DNA from: Ancylostoma caninum
Taxonomy: Eukaryota > Nematoda > Chromadorea > Rhabditida > Ancylostomatidae
DNA length: 64,000 bases
Direction of reading: 5' to 3'
Assembly: GCA_037903475.1 (NCBI GenBank)
Contig: JBAJFG010000199.1
Location: 124,001-188,000, forward strand
A model generated the notes under the pieces. The model had not been told where the DNA came from. It was given only the letters and a program-made list of their open reading frames with translations, and ran no database searches. A program made the position numbers and the translations under genes. Below, piece by piece: positions 45,230 through 57,320 of this stretch; positions within the stretch are counted from its first letter, which is position 1; every line of letters starts with the position of its first letter.

Positions 45230-46200
45230 GTAGATACAATAGTGAGATACAGGAGTAAGGATATCGGCTGCACTACAGCTATTAATTACCTTGGCCGCTA
45301 CGGTGGATATCGATCGACTGAGGTGAAAATACGATACAACGGTGAACAAGTGGGAGTATGAGATGATGTAACAACTTCAAACAAGAATAAGGAGTGGTAG
45401 GGGGAGGGGGGTGGGTTTAGGGGGTGTATAGATTACATGATAAATTTTCGAATGAAGTCTTTTGCAGACAATCCCATAATTTGACGAAGCTTTATCCAAG
45501 GGTGTGAAAATGAAAAAGTTTTGTAGCTTTCTAAGTTCTTGTTGATTTATTTTTTCAGTAATATTATCATTTTTTACGTTTTTATATACGATTCTTCTAC
45601 ATTTAATGTATATTGCTTGATAAAGATATTCCTTGATACATAATAAGATTGAATTGGACGGTTTATATTTCTTGCGAATGAGTGAAGTAAATTCGGATAT
45701 GAAGTTAGACCATATATTTCCAATTACATTGGGATGAATATTAGATTGAATTCTAAATCTAGTGCCCTTATTTAAATTGTTAAAAATACTAGTATTTTTG
45801 AAAATGTTAGGATCTCCTGCTATTATATGCTATGCCGATATGAGGTGTTGATGAATTCAGGGTACTTATCGCAGTGACATGGTTCACTTGCTGAAACAGT
45901 GCTTCTAGTTTGCAATATCATCCTTGGGCAGCATAAAAAAGTGGCTATGAACTCTGGTGTCTTCAGTACTGTTTTAGAAAACAAAGGAAAGCTAAGTGTC
46001 GCGAATTCTGGGGCAGCTCGTTCAGTGGATACAGGTCACAAAACATGCACCGGCGGAGCTGCGCGCCAGAACCCCAGAACAGCACATACCAGGCGTGTGC
46101 CTCGCCGATGTTGGTAGCTTCGAGGCTTGTGTCGGAATGCTATTGTCCGCCTGCCAAAGAACGCGATTGCACTGACGTAATCGGATCCCGTACACTATGC
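45230..46200. other. No gene recognised
   Basis: AT-rich sequence with a G-rich tract at 45398-45425. No motif on either strand. Confidence 0.3.
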
Positions 46201-46217
46201 ACAACCGGCAGCAAACG

Positions 46218-46497
46218 ACATACAGTAGACGGCAATGGTGTTGGCCCATTCGCGGCCTCGAAAAGGACGCAGCGCGACCGCGCCGCGCGCGCCAGAATCG
46301 GTGTCCTCGACGCTGCGATGCTATTTCTAGGGTCTTTTCTTCCTGATTTGCTCGAAAATCTATATAATCGGGCAGAAAAGTTGCTAGAAATTGCAAAAAA
46401 GCAGCAGAATACATAGGTTACGGCACGTGCGGCGCGGTTGTGCGACGTCCTTCTCGAGGCCGCAGATGGGCCAACGCCATTGACGTTCACTGTATGT
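46218..46497. repeat. Foldback repeat with ~76 bp inverted arms
   Basis: The arms 46218-46293 and 46421-46497 share ACATACAGT, CAATGG-GTTGGCCCAT and GCGGCCTCGA-AAGGACG blocks in inverted orientation, with scattered differences. The spacer of about 130 bp is AT-rich. Confidence 0.75.
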
Positions 46498-47184
46498 GAT
46501 ATTGCAGAAGAGCTGCCACCTCGTCTGCCAGCGCTGATAATACACACATACTGTGGCCACTACCTTCGTGGCATCCGTCTGTACTTCTTGCTACACAACA
46601 GAACATTAACACTACCCATGTTTATAGCCCGCTACGAATACACACACAAATACAATATAATGGCTAAAGGGGGAACACAGCCAGTCCGTCACTAGGGGTT
46701 GATGGCAAACACAAACTCCCCGACGTATGAGCCGTGCTCCGCAGGAGCAGCATGTGCTCCATGCTTCCTCGCGCAGCCAGGAACGCCGGGTTACCTCTCT
46801 GTAGCGCTGCTCCTATCCTTGTCGTACCATATGGATTGTTGTTGTTGATAATCGACACATTTGTTGTTCCATCATCTATCTCCTGCCTTGTAACGCTACC
46901 ACTCCCCGTGGTTGACACTTGACGAATGGCTTGGTGAGTATACGCGCGCCGGCTATTTATGCGTTTTCTGCGGATGGGGCGGAGCCTGACGTGGGGCCAT
47001 TGCGCACTGCGAGACTATTCAATGATGTTACAAAATAGAGCCTCACAAAGTCGCGACAATAAGTATCGTGCACAATCATATAATTGAATGTGTTTAAAAT
47101 TGAGAAAAAAGAATATTCTGGAATTATATAACACAGCGCATGCTATAATAGAAAGAAACTGTTTAACCCAATGTTTTTTCAACA

Positions 47185-50100
47185 TCCGAATCAATAAGTG
47201 TCGTTTGGAATTCGTATAAGAAGATGAAAGGAGATGGCGGCGAAGATCTGTGCGAAGTCTGTAAAAATACGCAGATCGAAGACCACGACGAGCATGCTCT
47301 CACATCTTCGAGAAAGCCACAAGGAAGATATCATAGAGGCAGAGAAGAAAACTTCTTCGAGGGAGAAGAAAGTGATTGAGAGCCAAACTAAGCTCGATGA
47401 GCTCTTCAAAAGGAAAATGAATCTTTCGACGAAACGAAGCCGCTAGAAAAGTGGCGCTTCTGATTGCAAAGGCATCTCTATCTCTGTGTGGTCTCGTTGT
47501 ATGCTTTCGAAGATCTGCTATCATCGCTTAATTCAGCTTATTCGCCGCCATGCAGGAAAACCATACGATATTGTCAATCATGTGCGACCAAGTTGAAGAG
47601 CTGGATGAAGCCAACCAAACAATTTGTGGTAAAAGCGGGAGCAACATTGCTGCTACAGTGGATTCCTAGAGCTCTAGCAATGCGAACTGCTCCCTGCTAG
47701 CGATAACAGGTCATGTAGCTGATGCGAATATCGCCGATGGGCAAAATGTCTTGATAGATTGTATACCGCTGCAAGGAGAGGTGAGATAAATTTTTGGTAG
47801 TAGATTTACAGTGGAAAAATATCTTTTTTAGTCACAGTGCCGCCGTACTAGAGAAGAAATTCCGAGAAAGCATTGGTCGGCTGGGAATACCCCTGGAGCG
47901 GATAAATTATATTATTGCAGATGGAGCCTCTGTAATAACGCTGATGGCATCGAACCTCGACCTAAGATAAGATAAGTAAGTAAACATAAATTGCTACCAG
48001 AACACGCACAAAATTAAAATATTGTTTTCACCGTGCAATGCTGCGCACATATAATAAATCTTGCCGTGCGAGCAGCACTGTAATTTGTTGCTGTTAAAGC
48101 AGCTATAGATAATGTGAAAAGGATAATTTCGAAAATGCACAGAAGTGCTGAAGTAAAACTGCTTTACGAAAGGTCACACTTTTCGTTCATGTTCTCTTAC
48201 TATGGTACTGATAAAAATAATGGGTTGGGCAATAAGGTCGTGCTTTTTTTCAGGGGCACTAGATGTTTTTTTCGAACTGAATTAGTTGAACTTAGATGTT
48301 GCTGAAATTGAATATTCTTATTGGTTCTTCTTTACATCTTGAGCAAAACCTGGCAGATTGACGTCTCGTTGTTCCTAAAACTCATATTTAAAGGCAGCAG
48401 GAGCTGAAATTCTCGACTCTGAGCTGAGCTGCGGATGGTGAAGTACAGACTCAGCACATCATAAATGTGAAACGAACACAGACAATGATGGCTTACCTGC
48501 AGAGAAAATGGAACATTCGTCGCGAACACGCCTGGCCGTGTTCGGGCACGGACGAGTTTTCCCCGGCGCAAAAGCCATTGCGGTGCGTGGTTTTGGCCGA
48601 GTCCCGCCATGAAACCCTGTGAATTGAATGCATTTCGTTTTCCCTTTGCGCCAAACCACGCACCGCAATGGCTTTTGCGCCAGGGAAAACTCGTCCGCGC
48701 ACGAACACGGCCAGGCGTGTTCGCGACGAATGTTCCATTTTCTGTGCAGGTAAGCCATGATTGTCTGTGTTCGTTTCACATTTGTGATGTGCTGAGTCTG
48801 TACTTCATCACCCACAGCTCAGCTCGGAGTCGAGGATTTCGGCTCCTGCTGCCTTTAAGGTAGGGACATGCTCCAAACTAAAATTAACCTCTTTAAGGCA
48901 GAAATCAATTCCTTCACCGTCTTTTAAGAGGTATTTGCTCCCCTTTAAATGTCTTTGTTATATGTTGCCTGTTGAGCTGCATCTGCTCCAAGATAGAAGT
49001 GGAACAGTAGGTGTTGTCGGAGGTTGTCGTCCTAGTTGAACTGGAGCTTCACTCCTTAGGTATAGAAAAACCCGTATAGAAAATGAAGTGTGGTAGGAAT
49101 TGAGGAAATCGGATAGAATAATCGTAAGAAGTAAACCAAGAGCTACAAAATGGTTACTGATACGCAATCGAACAAAGCTTGATTCCAGGCAAAAGATCAA
49201 GATGAAAAAAACCGCATGAACTTGTTGCCCAAATACGTATTTATAGGCTACTAAAAGAAGCAGGTCTCTCGATAGTTCTACCTCCAACGGATTGCCCGAC
49301 GAGATGGGGCTCTACTTATACTATGGTCTGCGATGTTTAAAATTTAGTAAGTTACGAAAATTTTGCGGAAATGAACAATGGCTCAGTCGGATAATAATCC
49401 TTTTCATTCAGTAGCCAGCTTTGGAAGAGCTCCTAGTGGAACTGAAGATGCCTGCTTTTCAGTCGGACGAACTCTTCTGTCAGACGAACTTCCAGTTGGG
49501 AAGATCCTAATTGCTTCGACATTAGATATTCAACAGTAGATATATTTGCTTCGACAGAAAAGTATGAACAACTGTTCTCATAACCTTCCCCGGCGTTACT
49601 ACCCCTACTGATTTTCTAATAATAAGATTTACAGGAATTGCCAGACAGCAAGGAGGGAAGCAAAACAACTCGGGGAGCGTTTGCTTTCGAAATTGCGTCA
49701 TTACTACGGCGTGTGGTTTCAAGACGAAACGTTGTGCATGATCCACGTTTTGCATTTTTGGACACCGTTTTATCGGCGGGATCATGGAATTCAACAGTAG
49801 ATATATTTATTGCACTAAAAGGTTATACATTTTCTTTTCTTTCTCGGAATTCCTGCGTTTTTTATACAGATTTCACCATGATTTTGCAGCATAGTCTCCT
49901 ACAGGCGAAAAAGTTGATAATCTCGACGAGACCAGGGCAAATCTCAACGATCGTGAAGGTGAAGGTGGGGGAACGCCCTCCGGGACTCACTCACAACTCA
50001 AAATTCATCAGAAAGAGACCATAATGGAAAAGATAGCATCACAGAAGACGAGCTTCAGGTAAATCGAGAAATGTTTTGCCGTTGAGGAAGCAAATTGAAG

Positions 50101-50450
50101 CGCTATTTCAGATTGAGATCCAACAATACGCAGTGTTGCTGAAGAAAGGACGGCCAACGTGCGAGTCAGATCCGATTGAATGGTGGCGTAACTACTGGGA
50201 GGAATTTCCGCTCATTGCGAAAATTGTTACCCAGTATCTGGTGGTGCCGGCGACTTCTGTGGATTGTGAACGATTATTCAGGGGAGTTATTTTCTTTTAT
50301 AGACGTACTTGTTAACTGCAATAACAAATTCTTTTTAGCTTGACTGGTATAATTTATGGTAACAAAAGAAGAAGCCGTTTGAAGGGAGAAAACGCGAAGC
50401 TTCTCCTAATGCTGAAGGTTAATTCTAATGAAAAAGTAGGGAGGTGAGTT
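47185..50450 (+). pseudogene. hAT-family transposase remnant (BED finger to dimerisation domain)
   Basis: The pieces are in order on the + strand. A BED-type zinc finger is split by a frameshift (DLCEVCKN, then TTTSMLSHLRESHKED, 47215-47340). A segment with AITGHVADANIADGQNVLID follows at 47702-47765. Next is HSAAVLEKKFRESIGRLGIP and YIIADGASVITLMAS (47830-47960). VVHDPRFAFLDTVLS is at about 49730. The C-terminal dimerisation part has IEWWRNYWEEFPLIAKIV and ATSVDCERLF (50175-50285), followed across a likely intron by KRRSRLKGENAKLLLMLKVN (50360-50420). Stops occur in several pieces. A palindromic element (48387-48858) is inserted in the middle. hAT transposases move elements with 8 bp duplications; the element's own ends were not found. 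Confidence 0.75.
48387..48858. mobile_element. Near-complete palindromic MITE (~470 bp)
   Basis: From TTAAAGGCAGCAGGAGC to GCTCCTGCTGCCTTTAA the whole element is one long inverted repeat: arms of about 205 bp with a handful of differences around a ~58 bp centre. Blocks such as CGCACCGCAATGGCTTTTGC and GAACACGGCCAGGCGTGTTC appear in both arms. It sits between hAT exon pieces. RNA from it would fold into a long hairpin. Confidence 0.85.
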
Positions 50451-50459
50451 GAGCCTTTT

Positions 50460-51074
50460 TTGTCATTCGCAAAATTTTCCATAAAAAGACTATGAAGTTT
50501 AATTTGTCCAAACTATTTCAGGTCGAGAAAAGCATGGAATCCTAGTGAAGAAAGAAGATATGAACGTAAAAAACAGATGGATGAAGTCTACGATGACTCA
50601 ACGACCGAGGATGAGCACTCCAGCTCAGAAGAGGCAGTGGACGAAGACTTTTGAGAAATCAAAGGACACGCGAGATGGAAATTATTCTATACACATACTT
50701 ATGTCGTTAAATCTACTGAGATTTCTATGTGTACAAATACAAAGACAATGTGAGAATTCAATACTCTCATGATGATTACTTGTTAAATGCGATGCCAATG
50801 AAATCTGAACGACAAATGAATTTTCTATGGATGAAGGTTCAGGTCCGAATATTCGAATCGAATATATTCATTCTTTCGGTCTCCCGGAATATCCCTTTAT
50901 TCGAACTATTCATTCATTTGGGCAGCCAAGAATACTTGACATTCGAATAATTCGTTCATTCGCATATTGCGAAAACTACTATATTCGAATTATTCATATT
51001 TCGAATAATTGAAATCGGGCAATATTCGAGTAACTCGAAAGTTGGAATAATTGAAAAATCATCTAATATTCCCA
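50460..51074. other. AT-rich, no gene recognised
   Basis: Contains irregular ATTCGAAT/ATTCATT-type repeats between 50850 and 51020. No protein motif was found. Confidence 0.3.
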
Positions 51075-51265
51075 CGTATAGGGTCTAACCGTGTGATAAG
51101 GGTGCGCCGGCGTCCAAAAGTGGTGGAACGTCTAGGGACGGGCCCAACCATGTGGTAAAGGTGCGCCGGAGCCCGAACGTGTAGGGCTGGGTCCAATCGT
51201 GTGATAAGGATGCGCCCGTGTCCAAAAGTGGGAGAACGCCTTGGGGCGGGTTCCATCGTGTGTTA
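51075..51265 (-). repeat. ~60 bp minisatellite, reverse copy of the family at 21.9 kb
   Basis: About three to four diverged units with AAGGGTGCGCCGGCGTCC, the reverse complement of the units at 21935-22150. Confidence 0.8.
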
Positions 51266-51561
51266 AGGTGAGTTGGCGCTCGAATACGGGGAGTCGGGGG
51301 CACTGTTGCTGCAGGAGTAACCCTGCGCCGCCATTAGCGAAGAAACGCTACAAGGCGAGTTCTCCTTCGAGTGAGAGCGGTGTTGCATTCCAACAGCGGT
51401 AATGTCTAAGGATGGCACCCGGTAGTAGATGAGCAATGTGCACATTTGCCCTTTTTCAGCCTCACAACCCCTCCTGTGTTCACTCTTTTCATTTGTGCCT
51501 AACCGTGCCTCACCTCCATATATACACAATCTAATTATCACTTCACCACACCACGAATAAC

Positions 51562-52806
51562 ATGTCAGGAATGGCAATCCTTCTCTGTCATCATTTCCCG
51601 GTAAATCGGTCGCAGATAGCTGGTCAGGTCAATCGAGCAAGATTTTATAATAGTATGTACCAAAACGGGACATTACTACTTTGTACAAGCTCTAGTGGGG
51701 ATAGAGTAAAGGCGGCAGGAGAAAGCAATGTAATGCTACATTCTCCGCTAGCTCCGTTAGTTTCCCATTGGGAAAATCGATTGGACAATAATTTATATGA
51801 GTAAGATCTGAAATGAATTAATGCAAGCGAAGCGAGCGTTAAAAGAAGTTTGGAAGTTCGGCGTCAGCCGGACTAACGAAAAGCTCGATCCAAGAACATG
51901 AGCAAACTGTCGAAAGCATACCAACAGTAAAATCAGCGGATATTCGTTCCAGCACAACTCTAGCTAAGTGGAAGATGTTACAGTACAAATTTCCCTACAC
52001 ATTCAACAATTTCTGAAGAAATAGATGAGGAAGGAGTTGATTTGAGGCAACTCCAGAATACAGGCAGTCCTAGAAGTGGAACTCTCAATCTTAGCAATAA
52101 AAGCTATGCAATGTATAGCAGAATGGCTTCTAAAGAACCGGCCATGCTCACCAAATCTGAGGTCACTCCAAAAGGTAACGGCGGGGTCATTCTAACTATC
52201 GCATGGAAAGTGTCAATGGAAAAAACGTGCTCTGAGCCACGAGAACAAACGGAAGAAAATGTGTGCGGCACTGTCAAAAACAAGAAATTTGCCAACATGT
52301 CGAAAAGTAAAACTGTTGAGCATAAGCACTCAGTCCATAGTTGAGCAAAAATCACACCAAAAAAATCGATGAAATGCCTCTTAAAGAACGACCACCTCGC
52401 TACAAGGATTCCGCTAATTACAACAACTCTCTCCGCTCTTCGATGCTCCGTTATTTTCCTGCCACCAACACCTTCGAACCTGCACGGCTGCAACTTCGCC
52501 ACTACTCAACTCCAGGACTTGATGGATTGGACGATATGGACCTGCGCAAGTGATCGTCTCACGGAAGGAAAGATTTGTGATCTAACTAATTATGTGTGTA
52601 GACGAATGCATAGGTGGAATAGGATGAGTATCGTACTCACCCCACCTTCACTTTTGGCCGAGCTTCGCCCCCCCCCCCCCCACCCTTGACATGCCCGGAA
52701 TGCACATTAACGTTTCTTCATTTTAGGTGCAAGCCAGGTCTACGTCGAAGGAATAGGTGTTACGGAGGAACATGGCGAGGACAGTGCTAATGTGATTGTG
52801 ATCTGA
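51562..52806 (+). CDS. 3' exons of an unidentified gene with a short hydrophobic C-terminus
   Basis: Consecutive open segments with compatible junctions. A segment up to 51800 ends LDNNLY before donor gtaaga. About 51859-51930 follows (SAGLTKSSIQEHEQTVESIP, donor gtaaaa). An exon opens at 51964 after a ctctag acceptor and runs at least to about 52178 (TISEEIDEEGVDLRQLQNTG). One about 52341-52550 contains YFPATNTFEPARLQLRHYST and GLDGLDDMDL. A last exon after about 52727 ends HGEDSANVIVI and stop at 52804, with ATTAAA about 40 bases downstream. The Ser/Thr-rich, acidic composition suggests an intracellular tail; the NVIVI end could be a PDZ ligand. The joins around 52180-52340 and 52550-52735 are uncertain. 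Upstream exons were not found; transposons lie there. Confidence 0.45.
52665..52683 (+). repeat. Poly-C tract in an intron
   Basis: About thirteen C in a row between the last two exons of the unidentified gene. Confidence 0.8.
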
Positions 52807-53149
52807 GATGTTATATTTATTAAATTGTAAGGTGTGGCACACCGATCAGCCAACATTAAAGTCTGTTATGTTTGTGTTTGTCTTGTATTGTAAGAGAATT
52901 GAAGGTGTGGGCAGAACGAGCTACAGTTGGAATCCAGTGAAATGGTAGTATACAGACAAAATTTGCAATAGATTTGGAATAGAGATATGTTCTACGAACA
53001 GGTAGGTAATGTTCAATAATTTCCGGTGTAGGAGCCCATATTCCTAAAGTTCCAGAGAGGAGGCGAGCCGAACAGCGATTAGGACAAGTTGGAAAAGACA
53101 GAATTACGCGAGAATATATACAGAATTGGTACCATATGAAAAAAAGAAA

Positions 53150-54040
53150 TAAAAAAAATAATGTGCAATTTCACATTTGTTCCATTTTTTGAGAACCATT
53201 TTCAGGAAAAATAGGACGCACTGTGCGGATTGGTGAAATGCGCAGTAATCAATAGTAATAACAAACTCAGAAGATGTGTAGAGTTTTGGAGGAGGTGCAC
53301 TACGAAGGCTCAATATTGGTGCCGGAAAATGAGGTGCATGGCAAGGTTGGGTACGCGCCGCGGCCTGTGGCGCGCGCGGTATTGAACTTTTTCCAAACGC
53401 GACGTGGGTCTCTAAGAGAGGAAGGTTTTCTCTATCGAACGTATACAGCATGCCTATATCCGATCGCTCCTTCATCCCGCCATTTTTTTCCAAACATCTG
53501 GAATTTTCGACTTTCGATCGATATTTTTGGCCCCAGGGATTTCAGGGATCCACAAGAGTTGAGATGATGACCGGCTAGAATAGGTGAGAAGACGCGGAGT
53601 ACTACATGAATATATTCACAGTTGGCGGCGAAGCTAGGAAAAGAGAGTTTGAAATTTTTACATTTTTGCCGATTTTTGGGACGAAATTTCAGGAAAATGA
53701 GGGCGCGCTCAACGGATCTGTAATATGCGTTGTAATCATAATGACAGGTAAGTTAGAAAATGTGTGGTGAATTTGGACAGGCCCCTCACGGGTCTCGCCG
53801 TTGGCCGCTGAAAATCCGGAAAAACAGGTGCATGGCAAGGTTGGGTACGCGTCGCGGCCTCTAGCGCGCGTGGTATTGAACGTTTTCCAAATGCGACGAG
53901 GGTTTCTAATAGAGGAAGGTTTTCTCTATCGAACCGTATACAGCACGCCTTTATTCGGTCGCTCCTTCATCCCGCCATTTTTTCCAAACATCCTGGATTT
54001 TGGACTTTCAATCGATTTCTTCAGGCTCGGTTGAAATCGT
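53150..54040 (+). repeat. Two tandem ~490 bp diverged units
   Basis: The block starting GGTGCATGGCAAGGTTGGGT at 53333 recurs at 53827 and is about 85-90% alike for ~200 bp, including GGTTTTCTCTATCGAAC and CGCTCCTTCATCCCGCCATT. The preceding TTCAGGAAAA...GGGCGC sequence also recurs at the same offset. No conserved reading frame is evident. Confidence 0.8.
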
Positions 54041-54044
54041 TTTT

Positions 54045-55255
54045 CAGATGCGACGTGGTCTACGTAATCAGCTCACTCTGCTGCGTCTACTGGTACCGGA
54101 TTTGGAGCTGAAAATTGCGTGAGAAGCTCTGCCGGCCGTTAAGTTAAGTGAGCACGTCATAACTGGCGTGCTCACCTAGCCCTGCGAAATAGTGCACTGG
54201 GGGAGGAGACGCAGAGACTGTAGGTGAGCACGCCACAACGGGAAAATGCACCGATGCACCCTGGGTGGTATCACACCAGGGAATTCACACCGGTGTCGTT
54301 CAGTGTACTTTCATCCGGAGGCGTGTCGGATGTGGACTCTGCGTGTGCGGTAGCCGGAGGGTCCCCGGTGCCAAGTCGGGTCTCCTCCTCGATGAGGTCG
54401 CCTGAGCAACGCCTTCAGGAATGGGGCGTTGGTGCAAAAACCATTTCAATTGGCTGGGAATAGTTGAAAATAGTTGAATGTATTCACAACATAAAAATAA
54501 AAATAGGAAAGCAGAACCCACTTGTCGTAACCGGCCTACTTCTTGATGGCTTTACAGCCAGCAGCGACATAGTTTGCTGCCTGGGAGTAAGTGAAACAAA
54601 TCCCTGAAAGCATGAAAACATAGAATAAAGGATGAAAAACAAAGAAAAAACAAAAAAAATCTACTTGCCATACGCTGAGTTAGCTGACTATGAAAGGATG
54701 TGGTTCTTCTCTGATTTTGTACTTCCGATTTTCCCTGCGGGACCCAATGCACGAATTGGGTTTTAGATTAGGTTATTTGTGTATTCATCGCAGTTTTCGG
54801 CTTTTTTTGCCAAAAATTTGCTCGGATTCACATGCACGAATATACATATACACACATACACTACATATACATACATTTTTCCCGAAATCCTACAAGAATC
54901 TAAAAAAATCTCCGATTTATCATTTTTTTCCCGATCTCCCCCAATTTTCCAGCGTTTTTTGGCAGGATTTTCCCTCAAGCCTTGAAGACTGCTATACAGT
55001 TTGTACATTCAATTCGAAACTAAACACTGGCTCACTAAACATTCTTCTTGGGCGGTGAGCTGATAAGGCCTATCATGAACAGTCAACATCTCAGCGAGAA
55101 TGTGAGTTACATCATTATTGCCGACACTGTTTTTATAAAATTGTGAGATATATTCTTTATATTCTTATTAGTTGCCATGTTCCCTAATATAGTCTACTAT
55201 TATTTCATTGTTTACTGATCATTTATTTATATTCTATTCTCGTGATACACCCATT
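54045..55255. other. No gene recognised
   Basis: Contains two near-copies of GTGAGCACGCCAYAAC-type sequence around 54148-54240 in opposite orientations, and an A/T-rich stretch with short TACATA repeats at 54840-54880. Nothing codes convincingly. Confidence 0.3.
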
Positions 55256-55259
55256 TCAT

Positions 55260-56590
55260 TTAATAAAAAAATGCATGCATTTTTGCATTCATTTTTGCAT
55301 TTATTTCTTGTCTTCCAGATGGAGCAGATGGAGGACCAGCCAGCTGCTTGCACAAAGTGCGAGCAGTTGGAGAGGACTTTGGAGGTTTCGAAAGGTCGTT
55401 GTTGACCTCCTTCACATCATTTTCGAGTCGTTGTTTGTCGAACCCGAAGAATTCGGCCACCCTTCCTCCATCTGAAGATTGGGATGCGTCGTAGTGTGAG
55501 ATGCTGACGGGAGACCACGCTGACATGGCGTGGAGAATGGAATCGTGTGGGTATTGAAATCGACCTCGGAGGGCGGTCTCAATTCTCGCGGCATATTCGC
55601 GACGCACTTCCACATCCATGTTTGTGAAAGCTGCGTCATTGAAGAGGCGAACAATGGTGAGGTCTTCGATGGTCTGCCAGCAATTGTCTTCATCGAATTG
55701 CTGTGCGGAGTTAGGATCTTTAATGCGTTGAGCGAGCAGCCGTCGATGAGTGTTCAATTCGGTCTCAATATTTGTAGCTTGGGAATCTTCCCAATTTCGG
55801 TTTATCGCTGCGTGCACCTGCTGGCGTTCTTCGGGGCTGGCATTGTCAGAAAGGCTGAATTCGAAGTCGTGGACGTCGTCCGCCAGTTTGTATCTGATAA
55901 CTTCAGAACTATTATGTGTACCTCTTCCTTTGCTGCCAACTGACTCTTAACATCATGAACGATGCTCTGCCATCGTTCGACTGTCCGTTTGCATTTTTGC
56001 AGTTCCTCTGCAGTACTGCACTGAACGCCCTGCATGACACCCGCGAACGTTCGAGAACTGCTCAGCCTAGCGGACCAATCCCTCAGCTATTACGTCCCCA
56101 CACCAAACAAAATTATGACGGCCAAACCATCACATGTTACACGAAGGAAAACCCTACTTGAACTCTTCGCTCAAATAATATCTATCCCCACAAACACGGC
56201 CGAAGTAGAGCGAGGATTTTCTCTCTATAAATTCCTTGGGGAAGCTCGCCGTTCATCAACTTCTATCATCAACATGGACACATACATCAGGTACAGCGAC
56301 TACACACTTACCTTACCTTTTCCTTCGAATGTTCTTTCTAACTTCTTCCAGAATCGCAGTCAATGGCCCCGAAAACCCCGCCCCGTATCATTTCAACAAG
56401 TTCATGAAAAGGTGGCAGGAACAAGGACACCTACCTGCAGACCACCCTGGAGAAACAAGAGGTCCAGGGGCGAAAACAGTGGAAGGAAAGGAACTGGAAA
56501 AAAATACGAATCCATATTCTCTCCATCCTCGTTCTACAATCATTTCTACTTCTCCGACAATGAGGACGCACCTATTTTAATCTTGGATTG
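55260..56590. pseudogene. Second hAT-like transposase remnant with an internal inversion
   Basis: The middle part is on the - strand (56035-55260): DEDNCWQTIEDLTIVRLFND, VEVRREYAARIETALRGRF and FGFDKQRLENDVKEVNNDL. The C-terminal dimerisation signature is on the + strand (56155-56295): ELFAQIISIPTNTAEVERGF and RRSSTSIINMDTYIRY. In hAT transposases these parts follow each other on one strand, so the locus has been inverted at about 56036. The protein-like quality of both halves suggests a fairly recent event. Confidence 0.65.
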
Positions 56591-56594
56591 AAAC

Positions 56595-57014
56595 CATTAC
56601 ATTTACCATCTGCATAGGGCTAATAAATCATCCTCTCCACTATTCCGTGTTCTTGTTAAAGTCTTAGCTGACATTGACACCCTTTCTTCCATTTCAATCT
56701 CTAAACATGTGAGCCAGCTTCTCAACATCTACATCTGCTTTACACAATAAAACAAAAAAAAGATCTAATTCCTCTATTTTTGGTGCGCAACACCAAGCAA
56801 TTGATCACGACCACAACATTCTATCACTATTCCTGACGCGGGTGCTTCTTCAATTCCACTCCACCAACAAATTGCCGCTTCGGTACGCGTACCACCGTGG
56901 CCTATCCACATTGCAGAGCCGTTATCCTTAAGTAAAACAAGTTTTATTTTCGAAACATTCATTTTTACTACGATGAACATGACAATAAAGAAATCGGCAA
57001 ATCTCATATAACCA
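56595..57014. other. No gene recognised
   Basis: Flank of the LTR element, AT-rich, no motif. Confidence 0.3.
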
Positions 57015-57018
57015 CCTA

Positions 57019-57320
57019 TGTGATGTATTTGGAGCTTTTGACGACGTCTAGGGGTGTTGAGGTCCTTTTCTTCTTCAAGCTTTATTGGGCTCCTCGAATC
57101 CGCCGCTCGCTGCCCTCGCGTCGTCCCTCCGATTGCGAAAGATCGAACTAACTTGTGAATGGCGCTGGCGGCCCTTTTATAGCGAGTGGGCGGGGCTTTA
57201 GTGACGGTCCTGAGGCGGAGCGAGCTGGCGGATAGCACATATAAAAGCAGCACAGTAGAGACCTAATCAATAGGCAGACAAAGAGATCATAATCACAACA
57301 AAATGGTGCCAGACATCACA
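57019..57320 (-). repeat. 3' LTR
   Basis: Same 302 bp sequence as 60935-61236. The 391-codon frame upstream runs to a stop at its edge. Confidence 0.9.
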
